Positions 1-7,900 of a stretch of 18,454 bases of DNA are shown here, one piece after another. The notes beneath the pieces are model-generated. The model ran no database searches. It was given only the letters and a program-made list of their open reading frames with translations, and was not told where the DNA came from. The stretch is from Anaerolineaceae bacterium UBA700 (GTDB taxonomy: Bacteria > Chloroflexota > Anaerolineae > Anaerolineales > Anaerolineaceae). Location of the stretch: positions 1-18,454 of the forward strand of contig DBMK01000358.1 of NCBI GenBank assembly GCA_002298885.1. The letters are read 5' to 3'. A program made the position numbers and the translations under genes. Every line of letters starts with the position of its first letter. Position 1 is the first letter of the stretch.

Positions 1-60
1 TTTTAGAATGCGATTGCCCTGGTATTTTCACGAACTGCAATTGTTTCGTTTTGGATCAGA

Positions 61-66
61 TATAAT
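61..66 (+). promoter_or_regulatory. candidate -10 box for the GT-C glycosyltransferase gene
   Basis: An exact TATAAT lies 22 nt before the ATG at 89. A transcript from it would start near 73 and have a leader of about 16 nt. No convincing -35 hexamer is seen; TTGTTT at 41-46 has a 14-nt spacer, which is too short. A weak GGTGG at 72-76 is the only ribosome-binding-site candidate. Confidence 0.4.
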
Positions 67-88
67 TAACTGGTGGATAAGATGATCG

Positions 89-1564
89 ATGCCGCGTAGA
101 GCTTCTTTTTGGATCGCCGCAATCCTCGCCGGATTTAATTCCGCGCTTTACTATTTTATTCAGACCTTATCCCTGGGGCCTCACGTGATCCTCGAGCCCT
201 GGTTGATCAACCAGGGCTTCCGCATGTACGATCAGCTCGCCGACAACCATTCGCCCCTCATGCCCTTGCTCCTCTCCCTCGGACAGCTCGTTGTCCCCAA
301 CGGGCTGTCCCTGGCTCGCCTGGCACTGGTTGGCCTGATCTTTCTGATCGGCTTATTGACCTTTATCCTCGCCCGGCGGATTGCCGGCGATCTGGCCGGC
401 ATCCTGGCGGTCATTTTCTTCGCCAGTTGGTCGCAAACTTTCGGCTATGGCAAGCTCTGGCACGAGACCTTTCTAACCCCCTTATACTTGCTCCTGCTGA
501 TCATCTGGACACCGGCCAAGCCGGCCGCGAAGGCAGCCACCCTGCGAAAACATGGATTGTATGGATTGATCCTCGGGATTGGGCTGCTTTTCAAGCAGCA
601 AGCTTTGTTCTTCCTGATCGGTCTGGTGGCATACGAGTGCCTGCTGGCATTCCTCGAACGCAGGTCCGGCCGCCGCCAGGCGGCGGAAATGGGGATGCTG
701 CTCCTGGGCGCGGCTGTGCCCAGCTTGATTTATATCGCCGTCTACGTCCTGACCGGGGGGACGCTCGGACAATTGTGGTTCTGGACCGTCACCTACAACG
801 ACGCCGACCTGTTAGCGATGCTGGCGCTGCCTCCAACGGTCTCCGTATTGCTCAGCCTGGCCCCGGCGTTCATCCTCTTCGTCCTCTTCCTGATCAAATT
901 CTTGCAGAAACTGCCCCAAAAACCGGATGCCTTCGCTCATGACGGCCTGCTCGTGCTGGCTTTCCTGTCCGGAACGATCACCGCTTTTCCGCGTTTCGGG
1001 ACCTTCCACCTCCAACCGATGCTGCCCGTCCTGGCAGCCGTTTCCGGGCTCGAGCTGGTGAGCCTGGCGCGATCCGGCATGCCGGCTGCAGCCGATTCCA
1101 GGGGGAGGACCCCGCTGGTTATCCCGGTGGCCTTCAGTGTTTTCTGGCTAACCGTCGGGGTCTTGAATATCGCCAATTTCGCTCCGCCCCGGAAGATCAT
1201 CGAATACAGCAATTTGCCTCCGCTCGCCGACCAGGTCCGCCAGGAGATTGGGCCGGATGCCTGTGTTTATCTCCTTCCAGAGGATGAGGCGAACAGCAAC
1301 CTGTACTATCTGCTAAAATGCCTGCCGCCCCGCTTTTGGGCCTTTACCAGCTACCCCTGGCTGAGCAAGGACGGCCTGCCCGAAATGGAGCTCAACGCCC
1401 TGAAGACGGCCTCCCCTGACTGGGTGCTATATTTCCCCACCCGCTGGAACGTCGAGGAGCACAACCCGGCGCTCGTCGCTTACGTCATGAGCCAATATCA
1501 AAAAGTGGAAGCGATTAATTCCCTGGAAGGCGAAGTGTGGCTGATGAAACGGACAGCCAATTAA
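89..1564 (+). CDS. GT-C fold (GT39/ArnT-like) polytopic membrane glycosyltransferase
   Basis: A 491-residue protein with about ten hydrophobic segments spread over residues 8-360 and a C-terminal soluble part (about 370-491). The architecture matches GT-C glycosyltransferases of the PMT/ArnT/DUF2029 type, which move a sugar from a polyprenyl-phosphate donor on the outer face of the membrane. The first loop has Glu36-Pro-Trp and Asn53-His-Ser-Pro, in the place where this superfamily keeps its catalytic acid and an H-x-P-type motif. Residues 165-170 read LLFKQ-like, typical of this group, and a basic/aromatic stretch near residue 309 (FPRFGTFHLQP) resembles the later conserved loop. Acceptor and sugar cannot be deduced. 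It is transcribed alone and converges on a secreted glycosidase-like gene, so an envelope glycan role is likely. The ATG at 82 is closed by a stop after five codons, which leaves 89 as the start. The family call is solid; the substrate is unknown. Confidence 0.8.
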   Translation: MPRRASFWIAAILAGFNSALYYFIQTLSLGPHVILEPWLINQGFRMYDQLADNHSPLMPLLLSLGQLVVPNGLSLARLALVGLIFLIGLLTFILARRIAGDLAGILAVIFFASWSQTFGYGKLWHETFLTPLYLLLLIIWTPAKPAAKAATLRKHGLYGLILGIGLLFKQQALFFLIGLVAYECLLAFLERRSGRRQAAEMGMLLLGAAVPSLIYIAVYVLTGGTLGQLWFWTVTYNDADLLAMLALPPTVSVLLSLAPAFILFVLFLIKFLQKLPQKPDAFAHDGLLVLAFLSGTITAFPRFGTFHLQPMLPVLAAVSGLELVSLARSGMPAAADSRGRTPLVIPVAFSVFWLTVGVLNIANFAPPRKIIEYSNLPPLADQVRQEIGPDACVYLLPEDEANSNLYYLLKCLPPRFWAFTSYPWLSKDGLPEMELNALKTASPDWVLYFPTRWNVEEHNPALVAYVMSQYQKVEAINSLEGEVWLMKRTAN

Positions 1565-1569
1565 ATAAA

Positions 1570-1610
1570 TATGGTTTGTTTTAGGCGCAAAGCGCCTAAA
1601 ACAAACCATA
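1570..1610. terminator. 41-nt perfect palindrome between convergent genes, probable bidirectional terminator
   Basis: The arms 1570-1588 and 1592-1610 pair perfectly over 19 bp with an AAA loop. The inner part is GC-rich (AGGCGC/GCGCCT) and the outer part AT-rich. It sits 5 nt after the stop of the + gene and 17 nt before the stop of the - gene. On the - strand it is followed by a T-rich stretch (ATTTATTTAA). On the + strand it is followed by A-rich sequence, so the + direction lacks a canonical U-tract. Confidence 0.55.
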
Positions 1611-1627
1611 AAAAGATATTTGACGGG

Positions 1628-3103
1628 CTATTGGGTCCGGATGACCGGGATCATCGTTTCAAACGGGACGGGCAGCGGGTCCACCGGGAAATCCGATGAG
1701 CCGCCAGTGCCCGATTGTGGGGTGACTTCGACTCTAAAGGTATGCGCCCCACCCGGCTGAACCCCGTTATAAGAAACGTTTACAATCGCATCTCCGCCGC
1801 AGCGTTCGACAGTAACGTTGGTATTGGACAACAAAGTGTTCCCGTCAAAGACCTTAACGTTGACGTTCTTCGTCAAGAAATCACTGATTACGTTGTTGCG
1901 GATGCGCGCCTTCAGTAAGTAATCCACCAGGGCATGGTTATTGGCATTGTGCTTAACCGGAATTACCTGCAGGCTGAGCGGGGTGATCGCCGGCAGTGGC
2001 GCGAGCGACGGGTCGACCGGCGGATCGTAACTCATGAATTTATCGCCAACCGAAGTCGGCTTCAATGTCAGCGGATCGATCAGCGTCCCGCCGAAGTGGA
2101 AGACGAGGTCGTTCAGGCTGTACCAGAACCATTTCTGCACCAACCGGTTGCCGTCGGACGGATATCCGAGCGATGCATTCGTGGTTGAATAAAGCCAATC
2201 GAAGGTTTGCTTCATGAAATTGGGCGTGATCGGGTCCGGCGCGGTCATATTGTTCGGGTTGGGATTATACGGCGGCAGCAAATTGCCGAACTCGGTCAGC
2301 CACATGGGCTTATTTCTTTCGCCGTTCTTGTTCATCCAATCCCGAAAAGCGGTGATCCGTTGCTTGAACATATCGAAATTATAAATATCGACACCGACGA
2401 TCGTTGTCGCAAGGCTCAGATATTCGTTATAAACTGCTGTATCCTTGGCTGGCGGAATATGTGCGCCCCATTGCGTCGGCGATTCGTTCAGAATGAATCC
2501 GTGCGGAGTCCAGATGTCTACCAGGGCGGAGGCATTCGCTTTATTGCCTGCCAGTCTGATCAATTCTTCCCAGGCGTAATCCAGATAGCGCAGCCTCAAC
2601 GGCGTCGGCTGGGTGATCGTGCCGAAAGAGACTAGCGCCGTCGAGTCGTGGGCGTGAATATATGTCGCATATTGGAAGAACCGGTCGGCGTAGGTCTCGG
2701 CAGTTACGTTATCCTGGTCCTGGGGTGAATCCGGCTCGTTGCCCACGATCCAGATTGCGCCCGGGTAAGTTGCAACCAACGTTGGCAGTTCAGCCAGTGT
2801 GGAGGGATAGACGTCGTCCCGGACGCTCAATACGTGGGTGTAGCGGATAAAAGCAGGCACGGAAGGGTTGCGCTGCCACCACCAATCGAGGTAGTATCCC
2901 ACGCCCACCAGGGGCAAATCGTAGCGCGCCACCGATTCATTTGGAACGTACTGCGCCATGAAGGACCAATTTGCCACCGTGATGCCAAAGCGGCAGTCTC
3001 CGGTGGAAACGAGAGGCGCAGCCTGGGAAGCCTGGTTTGGAACTACCGTACTCGACACTACCAATAAAATGCTGATCAGGAATAAGAATTTTCTCGCCGC
3101 CAT
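1628..3103 (-). CDS. secreted glycoside-hydrolase-like protein (clan GH-A-type TIM barrel) with C-terminal beta domain
   Basis: A 491-residue protein with an N-terminal signal peptide (hydrophobic residues 5-20, likely cleavage near 27-29). The region of about 35-380 has clan GH-A hallmarks: Asn-Glu in GNEPD (121-125, Glu123 as candidate acid/base) after a beta-strand (IWIV), and Glu271 in TEFG (270-273) as candidate nucleophile. TPHG (199-202) and KWFWYSL near 324-330 fit barrel strands. Residues of about 380-491 look like an Ig/CARDB-type beta module. The substrate is unknown; it may relate to PF11790/GH128-like or GH39-like catalytic cores, which only a profile search would settle. The lipoprotein at 7901-9196 is a paralogue. 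The ATG is preceded by AGGAG with 6-nt spacing, and a TATAAT lies about 60 nt upstream. It is the second gene of a minus-strand pair with its own promoter. Confidence 0.75.
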   Translation of the reverse strand: MAARKFLFLISILLVVSSTVVPNQASQAAPLVSTGDCRFGITVANWSFMAQYVPNESVARYDLPLVGVGYYLDWWWQRNPSVPAFIRYTHVLSVRDDVYPSTLAELPTLVATYPGAIWIVGNEPDSPQDQDNVTAETYADRFFQYATYIHAHDSTALVSFGTITQPTPLRLRYLDYAWEELIRLAGNKANASALVDIWTPHGFILNESPTQWGAHIPPAKDTAVYNEYLSLATTIVGVDIYNFDMFKQRITAFRDWMNKNGERNKPMWLTEFGNLLPPYNPNPNNMTAPDPITPNFMKQTFDWLYSTTNASLGYPSDGNRLVQKWFWYSLNDLVFHFGGTLIDPLTLKPTSVGDKFMSYDPPVDPSLAPLPAITPLSLQVIPVKHNANNHALVDYLLKARIRNNVISDFLTKNVNVKVFDGNTLLSNTNVTVERCGGDAIVNVSYNGVQPGGAHTFRVEVTPQSGTGGSSDFPVDPLPVPFETMIPVIRTQ

Positions 3104-3161
3104 GTGTAGCTCCTGTTCGAAATACTAAATCGAAATAAGGTAATCTAAACCGCTAAACTAT

Positions 3162-3167
3162 ATTATA
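3162..3167 (-). promoter_or_regulatory. -10 box for the secreted glycosidase-like gene
   Basis: TATAAT on the minus strand, 58 nt before the ATG at 3103. It implies a leader of roughly 50 nt that contains the AGGAG ribosome-binding site. No good -35 hexamer was found. The rest of 3104-3217 is AT-rich and otherwise featureless. Confidence 0.5.
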
Positions 3168-3217
3168 GTATACCCGGTTTATAGCTCACTTAACGTTTCA
3201 GAAATGTGGTCTGACGC

Positions 3218-3760
3218 TTATTTTGGAGGCACGCCCGGCTTGCCTCTGCCCCGGGCGATGAAATAAACCACCAGCACCACCGCCAGGGCGCCAACTCCGA
3301 GCATAAACGAACTGTTGTCGAAGGTGGATTGAGCGGAAGACGGCGCTGGCTGGGTCGGGGTTGGCGCTAAATTCTGGGTCGGTACGAACGTCGCCGGTAC
3401 GATCACCGGGCTGGCGCTCGTGCTGGTGATTTCTGATTGGCTGTTCGGGGCTACAGTCGGCGCCTGGGTTATCGTTGCGGAGGCCGTCGCCGGTGGTTGG
3501 GATGGCGTTGAAGATCCGGTTGCCGTAGGCGTATCAAACGGCGTATTCACCAGGACGGGCAACGTTGGCGCTGTGGTATTTGTCGCCGCCGGCGGCGGCC
3601 GGCGCGGCTGCGTTGCGGTTGGCGTATCCGTGTCCGGCGGGGCTGAGGGCAGCGTCTGGCCGTTCTTGCTTGCCATTACATTGATTGCCGGCATTGCCGT
3701 AAGCATCAAAACGACCATAATAAAGAAGAATAACCTGCTCAGCCGCTGTGTCAGTTTCAT
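3218..3760 (-). CDS. signal peptide, Thr/Pro-rich stalk and C-terminal membrane anchor; function unknown
   Basis: A 180-residue protein with no recognisable catalytic domain. Residues 8-30 form a signal peptide (basic start, hydrophobic core, MA-S at the likely cleavage site). Residues 40-148 are a low-complexity stalk rich in Thr, Pro, Ser and Ala with TPT/TPTA units. Residues 152-169 are one transmembrane helix, followed by a basic tail (RGRGKP). The predicted topology is outside-stalk, inside-tail, as in cell-surface spacer or anchor proteins. Such stalks are typical O-glycosylation substrates in other bacteria, but that is inference here. The start is supported by AGGA 6 nt before ATG and an extended -10 upstream. 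It is divergent from the DUF4012 operon and lies upstream of, and codirectional with, the secreted glycosidase, so it may be a surface partner of that system. It resembles neither neighbour in sequence. Confidence 0.7.
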   Translation of the reverse strand: MKLTQRLSRLFFFIMVVLMLTAMPAINVMASKNGQTLPSAPPDTDTPTATQPRRPPPAATNTTAPTLPVLVNTPFDTPTATGSSTPSQPPATASATITQAPTVAPNSQSEITSTSASPVIVPATFVPTQNLAPTPTQPAPSSAQSTFDNSSFMLGVGALAVVLVVYFIARGRGKPGVPPK

Positions 3761-3796
3761 GCATCATCCTCGCGTTATAATCATTACATTAAAGAA

Positions 3797-3805
3797 ATTA
3801 TAGCA
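3797..3805 (-). promoter_or_regulatory. extended -10 promoter of the Thr/Pro-rich anchor gene
   Basis: The minus strand reads TGCTATAAT, a consensus extended -10, starting 45 nt before the ATG at 3760. The expected transcript leader is about 30 nt and includes AGGA. The -35 region is poor, as is common for extended -10 promoters. It shares the AT-rich intergenic region 3761-3895 with the divergent DUF4012 operon promoter. Confidence 0.55.
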
Positions 3806-3879
3806 TTAACACTCCTATTTATAATATATTTAGCTTAAATTTCTATTAAGATCATTTTAATTTTATCCATATCCGATTA

Positions 3880-3888
3880 TGGTTTAAT
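3880..3888 (+). promoter_or_regulatory. extended -10 promoter of the DUF4012 operon, possibly leaderless
   Basis: TGGTTTAAT (TGn plus a -10-like TTTAAT at 3883-3888) ends 7 nt before the ATG at 3896. Transcription would then begin at or next to the start codon. No -35 was recognised. The only SD-like string is AGGT at 3889-3892, which would lie too close to the start. Confidence 0.4.
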
Positions 3889-3895
3889 AGGTACT

Positions 3896-5860
3896 ATGCG
3901 CCTTCAAAAAATTACGCCCCGGAAACTGCTGATCGCATTAGGCTTATTCCTGCTGGTTCTGTTTTTGATCTGGGCCGGCCACCTGGCCTACCGGGTGATC
4001 CACCTGACCTCCACCGCCAGGTCGCTCGCCGCCGCCGTCCAATCCCAACACATCGACAGCGCCACGCTCGTTTCGGATCTGGACAGCATCGCCGGCGATA
4101 TCGGCGCAATCCACGCCAACGTCCGCCCGATTTATCCCCTGCTTTCCCTGGGGGCGGGAATTCCGGGTATCGGTCCGTATGTAAGGCAGGTAGAACCCCT
4201 CCTTAATCTGGGCAACGGTATGGCTCAGGCCGGCGCGCTTTTACTGGATACATTCGCCCCGGTTATGCAGGCATCGACCCTGGCTGGCGCCGGCGGAACG
4301 ACCACCGAAAGGCTGTTTACTGCCATTGAATCCAACCTGCCAGCCCTGGATGAGGCCTCGCAGCTCCTGGATCAAGTTGCGCCGGAGCGCCAGAAGATCG
4401 ACCCGGACCTCCTGCCGGGATCGATCCGCAGGTATTACCTCAAGGCAGACCATTATTTCCCCACCCTGCAGAAGGCGCTCCCGGCGTTAAAACAAGTGCC
4501 TGCCCTGATGGGCGCGAAGGCTGTCCAGAATTACCTGATCCTGGCCCAGAACCGGGATGAGATGCGCGCCACCGGCGGCTTCATTTCCGGCATCGGCCTG
4601 GCCAGCCTGGATAAAGGCAAAGTAAGCTCTTTCTCGCTGGGAGATTCTTACGCCATCGACGATTTTTCCAAGGGCTACCCCAAACCTCCCGTTGCCTTAA
4701 AGCAGTTCATGGAAGCCGATTATTGGGTGACCCGGGATGCCAACTGGTCGCCGGATTTTCCCACGGCCGCCCGCCAGGCCGAGAAACTGTACAAGCTTTC
4801 GACCGGAACCCAGGTCGGCGGCACTATCGCCTTCGACCAGCTTGCCGTCAAGAGCCTGTTGGAGGTGCTTGGCCCGGTGACCCTGGAAGGGTACCCGGAT
4901 CCGATTTCAGCCGCAAACGTGGAAGATTTTATGCGCCTCTCCTGGGCTCCCGATCCCTCCACCGGGATCACGCCGGAATGGTGGGCCAACCGCAAGAAGT
5001 TCATGGGGGATCTCGGCAAGGTCATCCTGGGTAAAATTTTTACCCCAGGCGATTCGAAGGCCCTCGCTGCTCTGGCCTTGAAGCTGGTCGACCTGGTCCA
5101 GACCGGCCACCTGCTGGTGTACGTCGACCAGCCTGAGATTGCCAGCCTGCTGGCCGAGGCCAACTTGGACGGGGCTCTGCGCCCGACCGCCGGGGATTAC
5201 CTCTACCTGGTCGATTCGAACGTCGGCTACAATAAAGTCGATACCATCATCAACCGCCAGCTCCTCTACGAAGTTGATCTTAGCGACCCTGCCAATCCCA
5301 CGGCGAACATTACGGTCAGCTACCAGCATACCGGCCAGCAGGATGTGATCTGCAAGCAGGAAGCAACATACGGCAAGGGCACCTATGCCGACATGCAGGC
5401 TCGCTGCTATTGGGATTACTGGCGCATCTATCTACCCACCGGCAGTCGGGTCATTACAGCCGCTATCAACCCCGTATCCGGCGCCCAGCTCTTGAGCGGA
5501 AAGGATTGGCCGGGCCAGGTCGAAACGAACCCCGGCGAGGCCAATCTCACCGTTCTTTCGGGGATCATGGTCCTGCCCACCAAAAGCCAGCAGCAGACCA
5601 GTATCCAAATCTCCCTGCCTTCTACGATTCTCCAAAAAGGCGAGAATCAGGAGGAAATCTTCCAATTACAGGTCCCAAAACAGCCCGGCCTGGCCGACCT
5701 GCCGGTCAAAGTAAGCATCAAGCTCCCGGCGAACAGTGCCATCCAACCTGGCAATACCGATTTCCAGAAGGAATCCATTGACACCTGGTCATGGAACGGT
5801 GATATTACCACCACTCGCCTTTTATTCATCGCTTTCAATCCCGCGGCAGCCAATAAATGA
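3896..5860 (+). CDS. DUF4012 family membrane-anchored extracytoplasmic protein
   Basis: A 654-residue protein with a short basic N-terminus, one transmembrane helix at about 11-33 and a large extracytoplasmic part. An amphipathic, coiled-coil-like region (about 36-205) precedes the DUF4012 core. The core is recognised by QNRDEMRATGGFI (218-230) followed by a Gly/Ser-rich strand and an aspartate-rich stretch (residues 249-281). The C-terminal third (about 440-654) is beta-rich, with two Cys near 480-500 that could form a disulphide. DUF4012 has no established biochemical role; in Gram-positive-type and Chloroflexota genomes it is often found with polysaccharide genes. Here it heads an operon: its stop overlaps the next start by 4 bp (ATGA), followed by a YbhN-like protein and a glycosyltransferase. 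The family call is strong; the function is inferred only from context. Confidence 0.85.
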   Translation: MRLQKITPRKLLIALGLFLLVLFLIWAGHLAYRVIHLTSTARSLAAAVQSQHIDSATLVSDLDSIAGDIGAIHANVRPIYPLLSLGAGIPGIGPYVRQVEPLLNLGNGMAQAGALLLDTFAPVMQASTLAGAGGTTTERLFTAIESNLPALDEASQLLDQVAPERQKIDPDLLPGSIRRYYLKADHYFPTLQKALPALKQVPALMGAKAVQNYLILAQNRDEMRATGGFISGIGLASLDKGKVSSFSLGDSYAIDDFSKGYPKPPVALKQFMEADYWVTRDANWSPDFPTAARQAEKLYKLSTGTQVGGTIAFDQLAVKSLLEVLGPVTLEGYPDPISAANVEDFMRLSWAPDPSTGITPEWWANRKKFMGDLGKVILGKIFTPGDSKALAALALKLVDLVQTGHLLVYVDQPEIASLLAEANLDGALRPTAGDYLYLVDSNVGYNKVDTIINRQLLYEVDLSDPANPTANITVSYQHTGQQDVICKQEATYGKGTYADMQARCYWDYWRIYLPTGSRVITAAINPVSGAQLLSGKDWPGQVETNPGEANLTVLSGIMVLPTKSQQQTSIQISLPSTILQKGENQEEIFQLQVPKQPGLADLPVKVSIKLPANSAIQPGNTDFQKESIDTWSWNGDITTTRLLFIAFNPAAANK

Positions 5861-6921
5861 GCGATTCCACCAACCCACCTGTGGCCGAGTCACAACCCAA
5901 CCTCGTTTCCCCGCGCTCGAAATTTGAAACCTGGCAGGTTCTGCTCGGCCTGGCGTTGAGCCTCGGTTCGTTATACCTGGCATTCAAGGATGTCCAGTTA
6001 TCCCAAATCTCCGAAGCCGTCCCCGCCCTGAACCCGGGTTTACTGCTTCTGGCACTGTTGGCATCCATCGTTACCCTATTGGCGAAAGGCGCCCGCTGGA
6101 TTCTGTTCTTCAGCCAACGCCCGCCGTCTTTTCAACGCTCCTTTCGAATCCAGACGATCGGCATCTTTATCAACTCCATCGCTCCGGCCAGGCTCGGCGA
6201 TTTGCTCAGGTCTTACCTGATGGGCGATCAGGCAGGCCACAGCAAGGTATATGTGTTGGGCACCATCGTCGTCGAGAAAGTCTTCGATATGTTCTTCCTG
6301 GTCATATCCATGGTCGTCCTCCTTCCCCAGGTGGTCTTTCCCAATTGGGTTTCCCGACCTTCCGAAGTCACCGCCGGACTGCTGCTTGTGCTGATCCTGG
6401 TCTGCGGCTGGATCGTGTGGAAGAAAGATAAGTTTATCCGCTTCCTGGAACGCGCCAGCCTCATCTTCCCGCCGCGCATCCGCACCTGGACCCTGCGCCA
6501 GTTGAAGAACCTGGTCGAAAGCCTGGAATGCGTGCGTAATCCGCGCCAGCTTCTGGCCATTTTGGCCTGGTCGGCGGTGATCTGGGGTTTGGGTTTCGGC
6601 ACCAACCTGCTCGTTTTTTGGGCTCTCAATCTACCCATCTCCCCGTTCGCGGCGGTTTTCCTATTGGTGGTCCTTCAAGTGGGGGTTGCTGTCCCCTCCT
6701 CGCCTGGAAGAATCGGCGTTTTCCATTACCTGACCATCCTGGCCCTGTCCGTGTTTTTGGTTCCCAAGGAAGCCGCCCTGGGCTGCGGTATTGTCCTGCA
6801 TTTGATCGTTTACGTACCGCTATTCCTGTTAGGCGCCTATTTTATCTGGAGTGAAAAATTAACCTGGGGAAAAATCCTTCGCTTGGTCTCCCGTGTATCA
6901 ATAAAGGACAACGCTGCATGA
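5857..6921 (+). CDS. YbhN/AglD-like (UPF0104, lysylphosphatidylglycerol synthase TM-domain) membrane protein
   Basis: A 354-residue polytopic protein with about seven to eight hydrophobic segments between residues 25 and 332. Family signatures are NSIAPARLGDLLR (106-118), VVEKVFD (138-144) and SSPGRIGVFHY (281-291), which match the P-x-R-x-GD..R and P-G-x-x-G-x-F motifs of the TIGR00374/UPF0104 family. Members include the membrane half of MprF (which flips aminoacyl-lipids) and archaeal AglD (needed for N-glycan completion). No aminoacyl-transferase domain is attached, so lipid aminoacylation is not supported. A role in handling a lipid-linked sugar across the membrane is inferred. ATGA overlaps at both ends couple it translationally to the DUF4012 gene and to the glycosyltransferase. 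The hydrophilic N-terminus (1-22) is probably cytoplasmic. Confidence 0.85.
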   Translation: MSDSTNPPVAESQPNLVSPRSKFETWQVLLGLALSLGSLYLAFKDVQLSQISEAVPALNPGLLLLALLASIVTLLAKGARWILFFSQRPPSFQRSFRIQTIGIFINSIAPARLGDLLRSYLMGDQAGHSKVYVLGTIVVEKVFDMFFLVISMVVLLPQVVFPNWVSRPSEVTAGLLLVLILVCGWIVWKKDKFIRFLERASLIFPPRIRTWTLRQLKNLVESLECVRNPRQLLAILAWSAVIWGLGFGTNLLVFWALNLPISPFAAVFLLVVLQVGVAVPSSPGRIGVFHYLTILALSVFLVPKEAALGCGIVLHLIVYVPLFLLGAYFIWSEKLTWGKILRLVSRVSIKDNAA

Positions 6922-7892
6922 TCTCGGTCGTCATCCCCGCATACAATGCCGAACTCACGCTTGCCGGCTGCCTCCAGGCTCTAAAAACACAATCGCTGGC
7001 GCCGGACGAAGTGATCGTTGTTGACGACGGCTCGACCGACCGCACCGCCCAGGTGGCCCGCAGCTTCAACGTCACCCTGATCAGTCAGCCGAACCGAGGC
7101 CCGGCCGCCGCCCGCAATGCCGGCGTGGCCGCCGCCTGCGGCGAGATCGTCCTCTTCACCGATGCCGACTGTGAGCCGGATCGCCTGTGGGCCGAACGTA
7201 TGGCCAAGCCTTTTAACGACCCGGGTGTAGACGGAGTCAAAGGTGTTTATCGCACGCGCCAGATTGAGCCGGCGGCGATCCTGGCGCAGCTTGAATTCGA
7301 AGGCCGTTACAAGTTGTTGAGCCGGTTTAATTCCATTGACTTCGTCGATGGCCACGCCGCCGCCTTCCGCCGGCGGACCCTCGTGGAAATTAACGGATTT
7401 GACCCGGCCTTTCCGGAGGCGAACAATGAGGACGTGGACCTTTCCTACCGCCTCTCCGCCGCCGGGCGGCGCATGGTGTTTCAGCCCGAAGCCATCGTAT
7501 ACCACCACCACCCGGCTACGTTCAGCAAATATTTCCAAGTAAAGGTCCGGCGTGGCTATTGGCGTATGATTGTCTACCGCCAGCATCCGGATAAAGCCAT
7601 TCGCGACACCTATACCCCCCAATCCCTCAAGCTCCAGATCCTTTTTGTCTATCTGGCTGCCGGCGCGCTTGTCTTGAGCCTGCTCGATCCCGTCCTGCTG
7701 TGGGGGATTTTACTGGCAGCAGCCGGTTTCGCCGCCAGCGCGGCTCCATTTGTCGACCGCGTACGCCGCTCCCAGCCCCGGCTTACACTGCTCGCTGTAT
7801 GGTTCGTGTTCATCCGCTCCATCGCCTTTTCGATCGGCATTCTGGCAGGCCTGGCGGGAATGTTCGTTTTTCGCCACCAGATCAAAGCGTAG
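6918..7892 (+). CDS. family 2 glycosyltransferase with C-terminal transmembrane helices
   Basis: A 324-residue protein with a GT-A fold. The nucleotide-sugar site includes VVIPAYN (4-10) and DDGSTD (36-41). TDADC (81-85) carries the metal-binding D-x-D, and NEDVDLSYR (170-178) supplies the catalytic-base ED motif. GHAAAFRR (145-152) is the acceptor-side loop usual in GT2 enzymes. From about residue 238 to the end there are two to three hydrophobic helices, so the enzyme is membrane-attached with its active site in the cytoplasm. That fits transfer to a polyprenyl- or lipid-linked acceptor. Donor and acceptor cannot be read from sequence. The start overlaps the stop of the upstream gene (ATGA). 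The region 7080-7500 is rich in GCC/GCG codons, which looks like ordinary codon bias rather than transfer. Confidence 0.9.
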   Translation: MISVVIPAYNAELTLAGCLQALKTQSLAPDEVIVVDDGSTDRTAQVARSFNVTLISQPNRGPAAARNAGVAAACGEIVLFTDADCEPDRLWAERMAKPFNDPGVDGVKGVYRTRQIEPAAILAQLEFEGRYKLLSRFNSIDFVDGHAAAFRRRTLVEINGFDPAFPEANNEDVDLSYRLSAAGRRMVFQPEAIVYHHHPATFSKYFQVKVRRGYWRMIVYRQHPDKAIRDTYTPQSLKLQILFVYLAAGALVLSLLDPVLLWGILLAAAGFAASAAPFVDRVRRSQPRLTLLAVWFVFIRSIAFSIGILAGLAGMFVFRHQIKA

Positions 7893-7900
7893 TGGACACA

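Noticed and set aside
3420..3803. Plus-strand Val/Gly-rich open frame opposite the Thr/Pro stalk gene
   Set aside because: Antisense of Thr/Pro/Ala codons reads as Gly/Val/Arg. The real gene has a signal peptide, SD and promoter on the minus strand.
7700..7900. Upstream extension of the lipoprotein frame to an ATG at 7700
   Set aside because: It would overlap 190 bases of the GT2 gene and bury the signal peptide and lipobox in the middle of the protein.
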